Source of the DNA: JBBDWR01 sp040902745
Lineage (GTDB): Bacteria; Actinomycetota; UBA4738; HRBIN12
Direction of reading: 5' to 3'
NCBI GenBank assembly: GCA_040902745.1
Contig: JBBDWR010000013.1
Coordinates: forward strand, 248,001 to 312,000
Length of the DNA: 64,000 nucleotides
In this document: one piece after another, positions 57,355 through 64,000 of the stretch
Position numbering within the stretch: position 1 is the stretch's first letter
How the letters are laid out: every line of letters starts with the position of its first letter
Program-made: the position numbers and the translations under genes
The notes under the pieces: generated by a model
What the model was told of the DNA's origin: nothing
The model's input: only the letters and a program-made list of their open reading frames with translations
Databases searched by the model: none

Positions 57355-58755
57355 TCAGGCGGCCTGATCGAGGCCGTCGGCAGCTCGGTGACGGGCCATG
57401 GTGAGCGCGTTGACCATCAGCGCCCAGCCGATCATCTCGACTTGCTGGCGCCGCCATCCGAGGCTGTGGGCTCGACCCAGGTAGAGCGTGTCCTCGAGTC
57501 CGCGGTTCAGCGACTCGGCGTCGTTGCGCCTCCCGTAGAGGCGTGGGAAGTCAGGATCTGACGGCGCGATCGGACGGATATTTTCAGTCCGGTTGAACTT
57601 GCGAGCCTTGTCGTCCTTGTCCTGGTGGAGGCGAACCGTGATCTGACCGCCACCTAGGTGCTCAGGTAGTCGGTAGTCGTTGTACCAACGGTAGAGGCCA
57701 GTGTCGGCCTGCATGCGGTGAGTGCGCTTGCGAGCGAATGCCTCGAACTGAAGCTCGCCAGCTTCCGTTGGTCGCATGATGCCGACCGCGCCAGCCTTGG
57801 CGAAGAGCTTGATCGTCGTCGTTGACCCGCCGGCCAGCTTGATTGCCTTGTCCTCGAAGCGCACGACCTTCTCGCGTCGACGGATCTTGCGCCCAGTCTT
57901 GTTGTGGCTGGTCTGAAGGGCGGCCACCATGTTGACCGGCACGATGCCCAGTTCACGAAGGATCTTCTGGTGGTGGACACCGCGAAGGGCTGTGTCATAA
58001 ACGATCGCCTGGGTGCCAGGTACCAACGGTGCGACCCGCTCGAAGCAGGAAACGGCGGTCGCGGCCTCAGAGCCGGGGCTTGGCACCCGCTCCAGGTCAA
58101 GGATGAAACGGCCTACCGGCGAACGGGTCGCCACCATCACGAACTTGGTGCCCCAGGCTGCCTCGCCGGTTCCCTCGAAGTGAAGGGCAGCGTCGGCCTC
58201 GTATCGGACGGGGAGAACCTCGCCTGTCTCAGTATCGACGCGGTAGTCGCCGGGCTTGGCCCTGAACAGTGGAGTCACTACCTTGCCGTCGGCGTGGAGC
58301 ACTCGCGAGAGGTCAGGGTGCGTGTAGGAGCCTGCTCCTTCGGGGTCCAGCAACCCAGCTGTCTTGGCTTGTGACGTTGCGAGCTCACGGTGGATCTCGC
58401 CGAGGCGCTCGAGGATCGCGGGATCGGTCATGTAGCGGTCGCGCATGTAGACGAAGTGGTGTCGCTTCATCGGTGACTTCGGAAGGTGCATCGACGGGTC
58501 ATCAGGAAAGCGGAGACGAACGATGCGCCGCATGTGGCGCCACACCAGCGGGTGCGAAAGTTCGGCCTCGACTTGCCGCCCGCTTCGCCACACCGAGAGC
58601 AAGGAGTTGAAGACCAGGATCATGAACGTCGGGTAGTCGCGACGACGACCCGCTGCTGTCGGCCCGGGGATCGCATTGGCGAGCTCGTAGATGGCCGGGT
58701 TGCTCAGGATTGCTTCGACCTTCTCGAGTGAGGATGCGGCTCCGCGCTCAGGCAT
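57355..58755 (-). CDS. DDE-transposase-like protein
   Basis: The 466-residue protein is laid out like IS4/IS1182-type transposases. A helical N-terminus (LSNPAIYELANAIPGPTAAG, RDYPTFMILVFNSLLSVW) precedes a catalytic core with candidate triad Asp in LHADGKVVTP, Asp in AIVYDTALRGVHH, and Glu in GRRNDAESLNRGLEDTLY. A C-terminal helix (GWALMVNALTMARHRA) follows. The ATG at 58755 lies inside the end of the recombinase-like gene (ATGCCTGA, eight bases), so the two are co-translated. I saw no terminal inverted repeats flanking the pair. Function in mobility is inferred. Confidence 0.7.
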   Translation of the reverse strand: MPERGAASSLEKVEAILSNPAIYELANAIPGPTAAGRRRDYPTFMILVFNSLLSVWRSGRQVEAELSHPLVWRHMRRIVRLRFPDDPSMHLPKSPMKRHHFVYMRDRYMTDPAILERLGEIHRELATSQAKTAGLLDPEGAGSYTHPDLSRVLHADGKVVTPLFRAKPGDYRVDTETGEVLPVRYEADAALHFEGTGEAAWGTKFVMVATRSPVGRFILDLERVPSPGSEAATAVSCFERVAPLVPGTQAIVYDTALRGVHHQKILRELGIVPVNMVAALQTSHNKTGRKIRRREKVVRFEDKAIKLAGGSTTTIKLFAKAGAVGIMRPTEAGELQFEAFARKRTHRMQADTGLYRWYNDYRLPEHLGGGQITVRLHQDKDDKARKFNRTENIRPIAPSDPDFPRLYGRRNDAESLNRGLEDTLYLGRAHSLGWRRQQVEMIGWALMVNALTMARHRAADGLDQAA

Positions 58756-59584
58756 CGGCTCGCCAGTCGAATCCGATGAAGGCAGCCGCTCGGTCGAGGC
58801 TCCGCATCCCAAGGAGCCTCGTGACCTCGTCGATCGATGCGCCGCCCGCTAGTTCGCTTGCGCCTCTCCACGCCGGGACTGAGTTCGGGCTTACACCAGA
58901 CTTCTTGGCCAGGCCAGCGCGACGGAGAGTTGCGGCGACGAGCTCATGTGGCGAGCCCTTCGAGCCAGTCTTGAGTGCCGCGCCATCCGCGAGTCTGAGG
59001 CCCTCGACTTGCTCGACGCCCCAGTCGGTCAGCCGCACCTCTCGCGCCTCCGTCATCGAGCAGCCAGGCAGTGCCAGGCTCCCAGCGAAGATGTCGTGCC
59101 CGGTGATTCGAGTCAGCTCAGGGACGCGGGCAGTCGCCTCTGCGAGCGTCCAGGCGATTGCGTAGCGGTCATCGCCACGCATTCCCTCCGCGAAGGATCG
59201 ACACTTCTCGACTTCTGGATCGGTGAGTGGGCGGGAACGCCCATACGAGCGAGAGGAAAGGACGATGTCAATGGTTGGGTCGGTTGGAGCCAGGCCAAGG
59301 ACTTTCGCCTCGCGGAAGAGCAGGCGGAGCGCGCTCCGGCGAAGCCGCATGGTTGCGACGCTCGAGTCGGAACCTGAGCGGGTAAGGCAGGTGACGTAAC
59401 TCTCAGCGACGGCCGGAGTGACCCCGGACAGCGACTGGACCTCAGTCTTCGCGAGGAAGTTGGCGAATCCTCGTATGAGGTCGGAGTTGCGCACCAGACT
59501 GACCGGTGCGAGTCGTCCGTCGGCAATTGAGGAAAGGACGGCCTCGACCGCGGCAGACGTGTCGGTGCCCTTGGGTACGCTCAT
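58748..59584 (-). CDS. Tyrosine-recombinase-like protein lacking the catalytic tyrosine
   Basis: The 278-residue protein has the two-domain layout of phage integrases. A SAM-like N-domain (IRGFANFLAKTEVQSLSGVT, TMRLRRSALRLLFREAKVLG) precedes a catalytic domain with box I Arg in EATARVPELTRITGHDI. In box II (VPAWRGASELAGGASIDEVT, then RLLGMRSLDRAAAFIGFDW) the second Arg remains. The H of H-x-x-R-H, the H/W of L-G-H and the nucleophilic Tyr (here Phe) are gone. It should bind DNA but not cleave it. Its promoter (TTGACA-N17-TACACT) lies at 59664-59692. It overlaps the DDE gene. Confidence 0.7.
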   Translation of the reverse strand: MSVPKGTDTSAAVEAVLSSIADGRLAPVSLVRNSDLIRGFANFLAKTEVQSLSGVTPAVAESYVTCLTRSGSDSSVATMRLRRSALRLLFREAKVLGLAPTDPTIDIVLSSRSYGRSRPLTDPEVEKCRSFAEGMRGDDRYAIAWTLAEATARVPELTRITGHDIFAGSLALPGCSMTEAREVRLTDWGVEQVEGLRLADGAALKTGSKGSPHELVAATLRRAGLAKKSGVSPNSVPAWRGASELAGGASIDEVTRLLGMRSLDRAAAFIGFDWRADA

Positions 59585-59663
59585 CTCGTCGGGACCTTTC
59601 GCGAGGTTCCGGCCAGGCCCCGGGGTGTTTACGCACCGCCGGGGCCAACTATTGACACGAGCA

Positions 59664-59720
59664 AGTGTAGAAGGAACCCTTGCGCCTGTCAATCCACGCC
59701 CATAGAGTCACTCGAGTGAC
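59664..59720. promoter_or_regulatory. Divergent promoters and palindromic operator of the island
   Basis: Minus strand: -35 TTGACA (59687-59692), 17 bases, -10 TACACT (59664-59669), reading into the recombinase-like gene. Plus strand: -35-like TTGCGC (59680-59685), 17 bases, -10 TAGAGT (59703-59708), with the mRNA start expected at the GTG 59716. The perfect 14-bp palindrome GTCACTCGAGTGAC (59707-59720) covers that start point and is a natural site for the HTH protein encoded there. Confidence 0.6.
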
Positions 59721-59928
59721 CCACCACCTAGTTGGCGTGACTGAGATATCCAGACTTCTGGGCGTAAGCCGGCAGCGCGCTGACCAGATAACTCGAACGT
59801 ATGACGACTTCCCGGCCCCTGATGCCGACCTAGCCTCAGGGCGTGTCTGGAGTCGATCTCGAGTGGAGGAGTGGATCAAAGCTCACCCTGACAGGAAGCC
59901 TGGTCGGCGGTCTGGGGGTGAGAGATGA
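59716..59928 (+). CDS. Small AlpA/excisionase-like helix-turn-helix protein
   Basis: The 70-residue DNA-binding protein reads VTEISRLLGVSRQRADQITR, then a wing YDDFPAPDADLASGRVWSRS, then RVEEWIKAHPDRKPGR. This is the MerR/AlpA-type winged helix common in excisionases and small controllers. The GTG at 59716 gives a leaderless start, and a TTG at 59680 is less likely because it lies in the promoter. Its stop overlaps the methyltransferase ATG (ATGA). It may act as the controller of the modification gene and of the divergent recombinase operon. Confidence 0.65.
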   Translation: MTHHLVGVTEISRLLGVSRQRADQITRTYDDFPAPDADLASGRVWSRSRVEEWIKAHPDRKPGRRSGGER

Positions 59929-62588
59929 ACCTCGCTGAGATTGAGATGCGGGTCGCGATGCTCGACACGACACAGGGATTCGACCTCATCTATGACCTGT
60001 TGCTCGCATACGGACTGCCGAGAGCCTCGATCAGTCGCCTTAGGTCTGGGTCGTACAACAAGTCGCCCCTTCCCAACGAAACGTTGTGGAAAGGAAAGGT
60101 CTTCTATCGATTCGTCGATTCCGGCGAGGATCTTCATGTCGTGATCGACGACGCGAAGTCTGAGGAGCGAATCCGGAGGGAGCGACCGCGGCTTCTCATC
60201 GTCAGAGACAGGGAGCGACTGGTGGCAGTCGACACGAGAGCAGATGCCACGCTCGACTGCCTCTTGTCCAATCTCCAGGCTCACGCCGACTTCTTTCTCC
60301 CGTGGGCGGGGATCGAACGGACGCAGCTCGAGAACCTGAATTATGCCGACGTGAAGGCGGCCGAACGGATGGCTCGACTCTATGACGAGATCATTCGTCA
60401 CAACAGTCTCAACACTTCCGTCGATGTACATCGCCTGAACGTGTTCTTCGCCAGGCTCCTGTTCTGTTTCTTCGCAGAGGACACAAGGGTCTTTGAGAAG
60501 GGGCAGTTCACCAACGCAGTGGGTTCGCTCACTACGGAGGATGGCCATGACGTGCATGCCTTCCTTGACGAGCTGTTTCAGGTGCTCGATACGACGCCGA
60601 GCAATCGCGCATCCATGCCTTCACGGTTCCGCGACTTCGGCTACGTAGACGGAAACCTGTTCAGCGTTCGAGCACCGGCGCCCCAGTTCTCGGCAAAGGC
60701 GAGGTCCATCCTGCTCGAGTGTGGGCAGCTTGACTGGTCGAGGATCAATCCAGACATCTTTGGTTCGATGATCCAGGCGGTGGTCCACCCTGGCCAGCGC
60801 GGCGGACTTGGGATGCACTACACGTCTGTCGAGAACATCATGCGCGTCATCCGCCCTCTTTTCCTCGATGAACTAGACGGGGCGTATGACTCAGCGGCAG
60901 ACAACCCTAGGCGCTTGGAAGGTCTGCTTGATCGCATCTGCCGCATGAAGGCTTTCGATCCCGCATGTGGTTCGGGCAACTTCCTGGTGATTGCCTACAA
61001 GGAGCTCCGAAAGGTAGAGCATCGAATCCTGCAGCGAATCGCGGAGCTGGACCCGAGTAAGGCAGGCTTGTTCAAGCTGTCGGGTATCAAGCTTGAAAAC
61101 TTCTGTGGAATCGAGATTGACGACTTTGCCCATGAGATTGCCATCTTGTCACTGTGGCTGGCAAAACATCAGATGAACATCGAGTTCCTCGATCTCTTCG
61201 GCGTCGAAATCTCACTGATCCCTCTCAAGGACACGGGCACAGTTGTTTGCGGTAACGCGGCACGGATTGCTTGGGAGTCGGTATGCGATCCCGGCGATGA
61301 CGAGGTCTTCGTCCTGGGCAATCCTCCTTATCAAGGGGGAACTAGGCAGAGTGCAGAGCAAAAGGCCGACCTGGCGATCGCGTTCCAGGACGAGTCGGTC
61401 AACAAGTACATGGACTACGTGTCCATCTGGCTCTACAAGGGGGCCAAGTATGCGCTGGACCACGGGACGGAAGTCGGGTTTGTGACCACGAATTCCGTCT
61501 GTCAGGGCAACCACGTCGCGCAACTATGGCCCCGAGTCAAGGACCTCGGTGTTGAGATCAGCTTTGCCCATGCGCCGTTCAAGTGGTCGAACAGTGCGAA
61601 AGGAAACGCCGGGGTCGACTGTGTTGTGATCGGACTCGCGCCTCGAGGCCGAAGGAAGTCGAAACCATTCTTCGGTGCCGGTCGAGTTCGGCAGGCCACC
61701 CATATCAACTTCTACCTAGTTCCCGGCGGAAGGGACATCGTTGTCACCGCCGAAGGGAGCAGCCTTGGCGGTCTCCCTCCAATGGTGTTCGGGAGCATGC
61801 CGAGAGATGGCGGGGGGCTTCTCCTCGAGCAAGCGGAACGGGATGCAATCGCGTCCGACTACCCGGCATCGAAGCCCCTCATTCGGCGATTCATGGGGGC
61901 GGCTGAGCTGATTCGAGGGAGTGTGCGCTACTGCCTTTGGATTGCGGATGCTGCCCGAGATCAGGCGGAGAGCATTCCGCCAATTGCGGCTCGTCTCGAG
62001 CGGGTGCGCAACATGCGGGCTGCGAGCAAGGCGGACAGCACCAAGAAGCTCGCGGCGAACCCGCACAGATTTGCACAGTGCGCCCACAAGGAATCCACCT
62101 CAATCATCATTCCTCGACACACTTCAGAGGGACGCGAGTACATCCCGATGGGGTTTCTCGATCAGCACACAATCATCGGCGACTCTGCAAACGCCATCTA
62201 CGGCGCGGGCCCGTGGACCTTCGCGCTGATTGAGTCTCGGATGCACATGGTTTGGATGAGCGCGGTGGCCGGACGCATCAAGAGTGACTACCGATACTCC
62301 GCGGAACTCGTCTACAACACGTTTCCGGTCCCAGATCTTTCTGGCGACGCCAGGGAAACTCTCGATGCGCACGCCTTCGCCGTGCTAGCAGCTCGCGAAC
62401 AGTTTGCCGAGCGAACCCTCGCTGAGCTCTACGACCGGCTGGATATGCCAGAGAAGTTGAGGGGAGTCCACAAGGACCTTGATGACTGCGTTGACAGGTT
62501 GTATCAGGAACAGCCATTCGAATCTGACGAAGAGAGGCTCGAGATGCTTTTTGCTTTGTACGAGGATCTCATCCTGTCGAGGAGCTGA
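59925..62588 (+). CDS. MmeI-like class I DNA methyltransferase
   Basis: The 887-residue protein matches large Type IIG-style modification enzymes. The N-terminal part has LDCLLSNLQAHADFFLPWAG, and a helical spacer (LNVFFARLLFCFFAEDTRVF) follows. The MTase core has SAM motif I FDPACGSGNFLVIAYKELR and motif IV VLGNPPYQGG, which implies N6-adenine (or N4-cytosine) methylation. A target-recognition region and a C-terminal helical part (VYNTFPVPDLS onward) complete it. I see no convincing PD-(D/E)xK nuclease motif at the N-terminus, so cleavage may be done by a partner. It is translationally linked to the HTH gene, and the helicase starts three bases after its stop. Confidence 0.82.
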   Translation: MNLAEIEMRVAMLDTTQGFDLIYDLLLAYGLPRASISRLRSGSYNKSPLPNETLWKGKVFYRFVDSGEDLHVVIDDAKSEERIRRERPRLLIVRDRERLVAVDTRADATLDCLLSNLQAHADFFLPWAGIERTQLENLNYADVKAAERMARLYDEIIRHNSLNTSVDVHRLNVFFARLLFCFFAEDTRVFEKGQFTNAVGSLTTEDGHDVHAFLDELFQVLDTTPSNRASMPSRFRDFGYVDGNLFSVRAPAPQFSAKARSILLECGQLDWSRINPDIFGSMIQAVVHPGQRGGLGMHYTSVENIMRVIRPLFLDELDGAYDSAADNPRRLEGLLDRICRMKAFDPACGSGNFLVIAYKELRKVEHRILQRIAELDPSKAGLFKLSGIKLENFCGIEIDDFAHEIAILSLWLAKHQMNIEFLDLFGVEISLIPLKDTGTVVCGNAARIAWESVCDPGDDEVFVLGNPPYQGGTRQSAEQKADLAIAFQDESVNKYMDYVSIWLYKGAKYALDHGTEVGFVTTNSVCQGNHVAQLWPRVKDLGVEISFAHAPFKWSNSAKGNAGVDCVVIGLAPRGRRKSKPFFGAGRVRQATHINFYLVPGGRDIVVTAEGSSLGGLPPMVFGSMPRDGGGLLLEQAERDAIASDYPASKPLIRRFMGAAELIRGSVRYCLWIADAARDQAESIPPIAARLERVRNMRAASKADSTKKLAANPHRFAQCAHKESTSIIIPRHTSEGREYIPMGFLDQHTIIGDSANAIYGAGPWTFALIESRMHMVWMSAVAGRIKSDYRYSAELVYNTFPVPDLSGDARETLDAHAFAVLAAREQFAERTLAELYDRLDMPEKLRGVHKDLDDCVDRLYQEQPFESDEERLEMLFALYEDLILSRS

Positions 62589-62591
62589 TCC

Positions 62592-64000
62592 TTGCCTAAT
62601 CTCATCGACGTCGAGTACGACCGCACAGGTCGGAGCACGGCTACGGATTCGCTCGGAATGCGGGAGATGCAGGAGAAAGCCTTCGCAGCTCGCGCCAATG
62701 AGTATCTACTGCTGAAGGCTCCCCCCGCCTCTGGCAAGTCCCGCGCCCTGATGTACATCGCGCTGGACAAGCTCTTCAATCAGGGAATCAAGAAGGTCAT
62801 CGTCGCCGTCCCCGAACGAACGATCGGTTCCTCCTTTGCCAGCACCCCTCTATCTGATACCGGCTTCTTTGCAGACTGGGAGGTTGATGCTCGGAACAAC
62901 CTATGTACGCCAGGGGCAGATGTCTCAAAGGTGGAGGCTGTAAGGCGGTTCATGGATGGTAGCGACACCATCCTCGTGTGCACACATGCAACCCTGAGGT
63001 ATGCGCACGACGCGCTCGATGAGCGCGTGTTTGATGGCACGCTCCTGGCAATCGACGAGTTTCATCATGTTTCAGCTGATCGCGATAGTCGCCTTGGTGA
63101 ATTGATGCGATCCATCATGCGGAATACGACGGCGCACATCGTCGCGATGACGGGCTCCTACTTCCGGGGCGACGCCGTGCCGGTTCTCGAGTCGGCTGAT
63201 GAGCAGAAGTTCACGAAGGTCACCTACAACTACTACGAACAACTGAACGGCTATGAATACCTCACGTCGCTCGGAATCGGGTATCACTTCTATCAAGGGA
63301 AGTACACGAAAGCGGTGCATGAAGTGCTCGACACGGACAAGAAGACGCTGCTGCACATCCCTAGTGTTCAGGCGGGGGAGTCGACCAAGGACAAGTATCG
63401 AGAGGTCGACGAGATCATCGACAGCATTGGCGATGAAGTAACGCAGGACACTTCGACTGGGGTTATGTCCGTAAAGCGCCGGTCCGATGGGCGGATCATC
63501 AAGGTCGTAGACCTCGTGAATGATGACGAGTCGGAGCGCAAGAAGGTCGTCGAATACATCCGGACGATGACGTCTTTGGATGACTTGGACCTGATCATCG
63601 CGCTCGGGATGGCGAAGGAGGGTTTCGACTGGCCCTACTGCGAGCACGCACTGACAGTCGGTTACCGCGGTTCGTTGACTGAGATCATCCAGATCATTGG
63701 CCGCTGCACTCGGGATAGCCCCAACAAGACACATGCGCAGTTCACGAATCTCATCGCGCAGCCTGACGCCGGCGACGAAGAGGTGAAGGTCGCGGTCAAC
63801 AACATGCTCAAGGCGATCACCGCCTCGCTGCTGATGGAGCAGGTTGTTGCCCCGAACTTCAAGTTCAAGGCGAAACGCTCCGATGGCGACCCCGCTGGTC
63901 CAGGCGAGCTTCAGATCCACGGGTTCAAGGAACCATCAACCGACAGAGTTCGAAACATCGTGGAGTCCGACCTCAATGACCTGAAGGCGCAGATTCTCCA
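62592..64000 (+). CDS. DEAD/DEAH-type helicase partner of the methyltransferase, 3' end off window
   Basis: From TTG 62592 (GAGGAG box seven bases upstream) 469 codons are open to the edge. Helicase motifs are Walker A KAPPASGKSR (about residues 42-51), motif II AIDEFHH (D-E-x-H at about 155-158), motif III MTGSYFR, and motif VI IIQIIGRCTRDSPNK. The order and spacing fit a superfamily 2 DNA translocase of the restriction-subunit type. With the upstream methyltransferase it suggests a two-subunit defence or modification-dependent system. Any nuclease domain would lie beyond the window. Codon use is less GC-rich than in the core genes. Confidence 0.8.
   Translation, partial: MPNLIDVEYDRTGRSTATDSLGMREMQEKAFAARANEYLLLKAPPASGKSRALMYIALDKLFNQGIKKVIVAVPERTIGSSFASTPLSDTGFFADWEVDARNNLCTPGADVSKVEAVRRFMDGSDTILVCTHATLRYAHDALDERVFDGTLLAIDEFHHVSADRDSRLGELMRSIMRNTTAHIVAMTGSYFRGDAVPVLESADEQKFTKVTYNYYEQLNGYEYLTSLGIGYHFYQGKYTKAVHEVLDTDKKTLLHIPSVQAGESTKDKYREVDEIIDSIGDEVTQDTSTGVMSVKRRSDGRIIKVVDLVNDDESERKKVVEYIRTMTSLDDLDLIIALGMAKEGFDWPYCEHALTVGYRGSLTEIIQIIGRCTRDSPNKTHAQFTNLIAQPDAGDEEVKVAVNNMLKAITASLLMEQVVAPNFKFKAKRSDGDPAGPGELQIHGFKEPSTDRVRNIVESDLNDLKAQIL

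Overview
The window reads as one stretch of chromosome from an uncultivated, high-GC member of the Actinomycetota. The evidence is the gene order rpsF-ssb-rpsR-rplI...dnaB, the dnaK-grpE-dnaJ-hspR-clpB operon with an HspR-type (HAIR-like) operator, frequent GTG starts, ATGA/GTGA start-stop overlaps, and several genes with a -10 box about 10 bases before the start codon, as in leaderless transcripts. A run of 100 N at 20161-20260 shows that this is a draft assembly. The class cannot be fixed from the sequence alone.

Layout. 1-3896 (all minus strand) holds a sensor-less histidine kinase and NarL-type regulator, followed by SipW-dependent (TasA/CalY-like) fibre genes. One of these is present twice as a perfect 638-bp direct repeat. 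Each copy has the same kind of palindrome (CTACCC-N6-GGGTAG) about 120 bp upstream of its start. 4004-7684 carries panB, the rpsF-ssb-rpsR-rplI operon and small unknowns. 7900-12841 encodes PilT and a large zinc-ribbon/pseudo-cyclase/STAND ATPase/TPR protein. 13091-17504 carries dnaB, nth, a frameshifted DUF5684-like membrane gene, tRNA-Gly(CCC), trpD and dcd.

17513-22692 (minus) is a kinase-regulator-HEAT-repeat operon whose last gene contains a Pro-Glu tandem repeat and the assembly gap. 22910-29763 is the heat-shock chaperone operon. 29879-36539 is a mixed run: LemA and its membrane neighbours, an MFS exporter, a stand-alone DUF2090 aldolase-like protein, dodecin, an epimerase and a cardiolipin-synthase-like enzyme.

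36596-51909 is dominated by de novo purine synthesis: purA, purD, a divergent purE, purB, purC, purS, purQ, purL, then purF and purM. It is interrupted by an ECF sigma factor-Ogt cassette, a three-domain sensor kinase broken by a 4-bp duplication, and a HAD phosphatase. No purK, purN or purH lies in the window. 52185-57112 holds a single-domain receiver, a hotdog enzyme, an SH3-like small protein, a BtuF-like binding protein, the two E1 subunits of a 2-oxoacid dehydrogenase, and an unknown conserved protein.

57119-64000 starts at tRNA-Phe and is an accessory island, visibly less GC-rich from about 59.6 kb. A DDE-transposase-like gene overlaps a tyrosine-recombinase-like gene that has lost its nucleophile and both histidines. 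Divergent from them is an HTH regulator, translationally overlapped with an MmeI-like DNA methyltransferase and followed by a DEAD/DEAH helicase that runs off the window. This is the best candidate for an incompletely described system. The fibre locus with its paired operators is the second.
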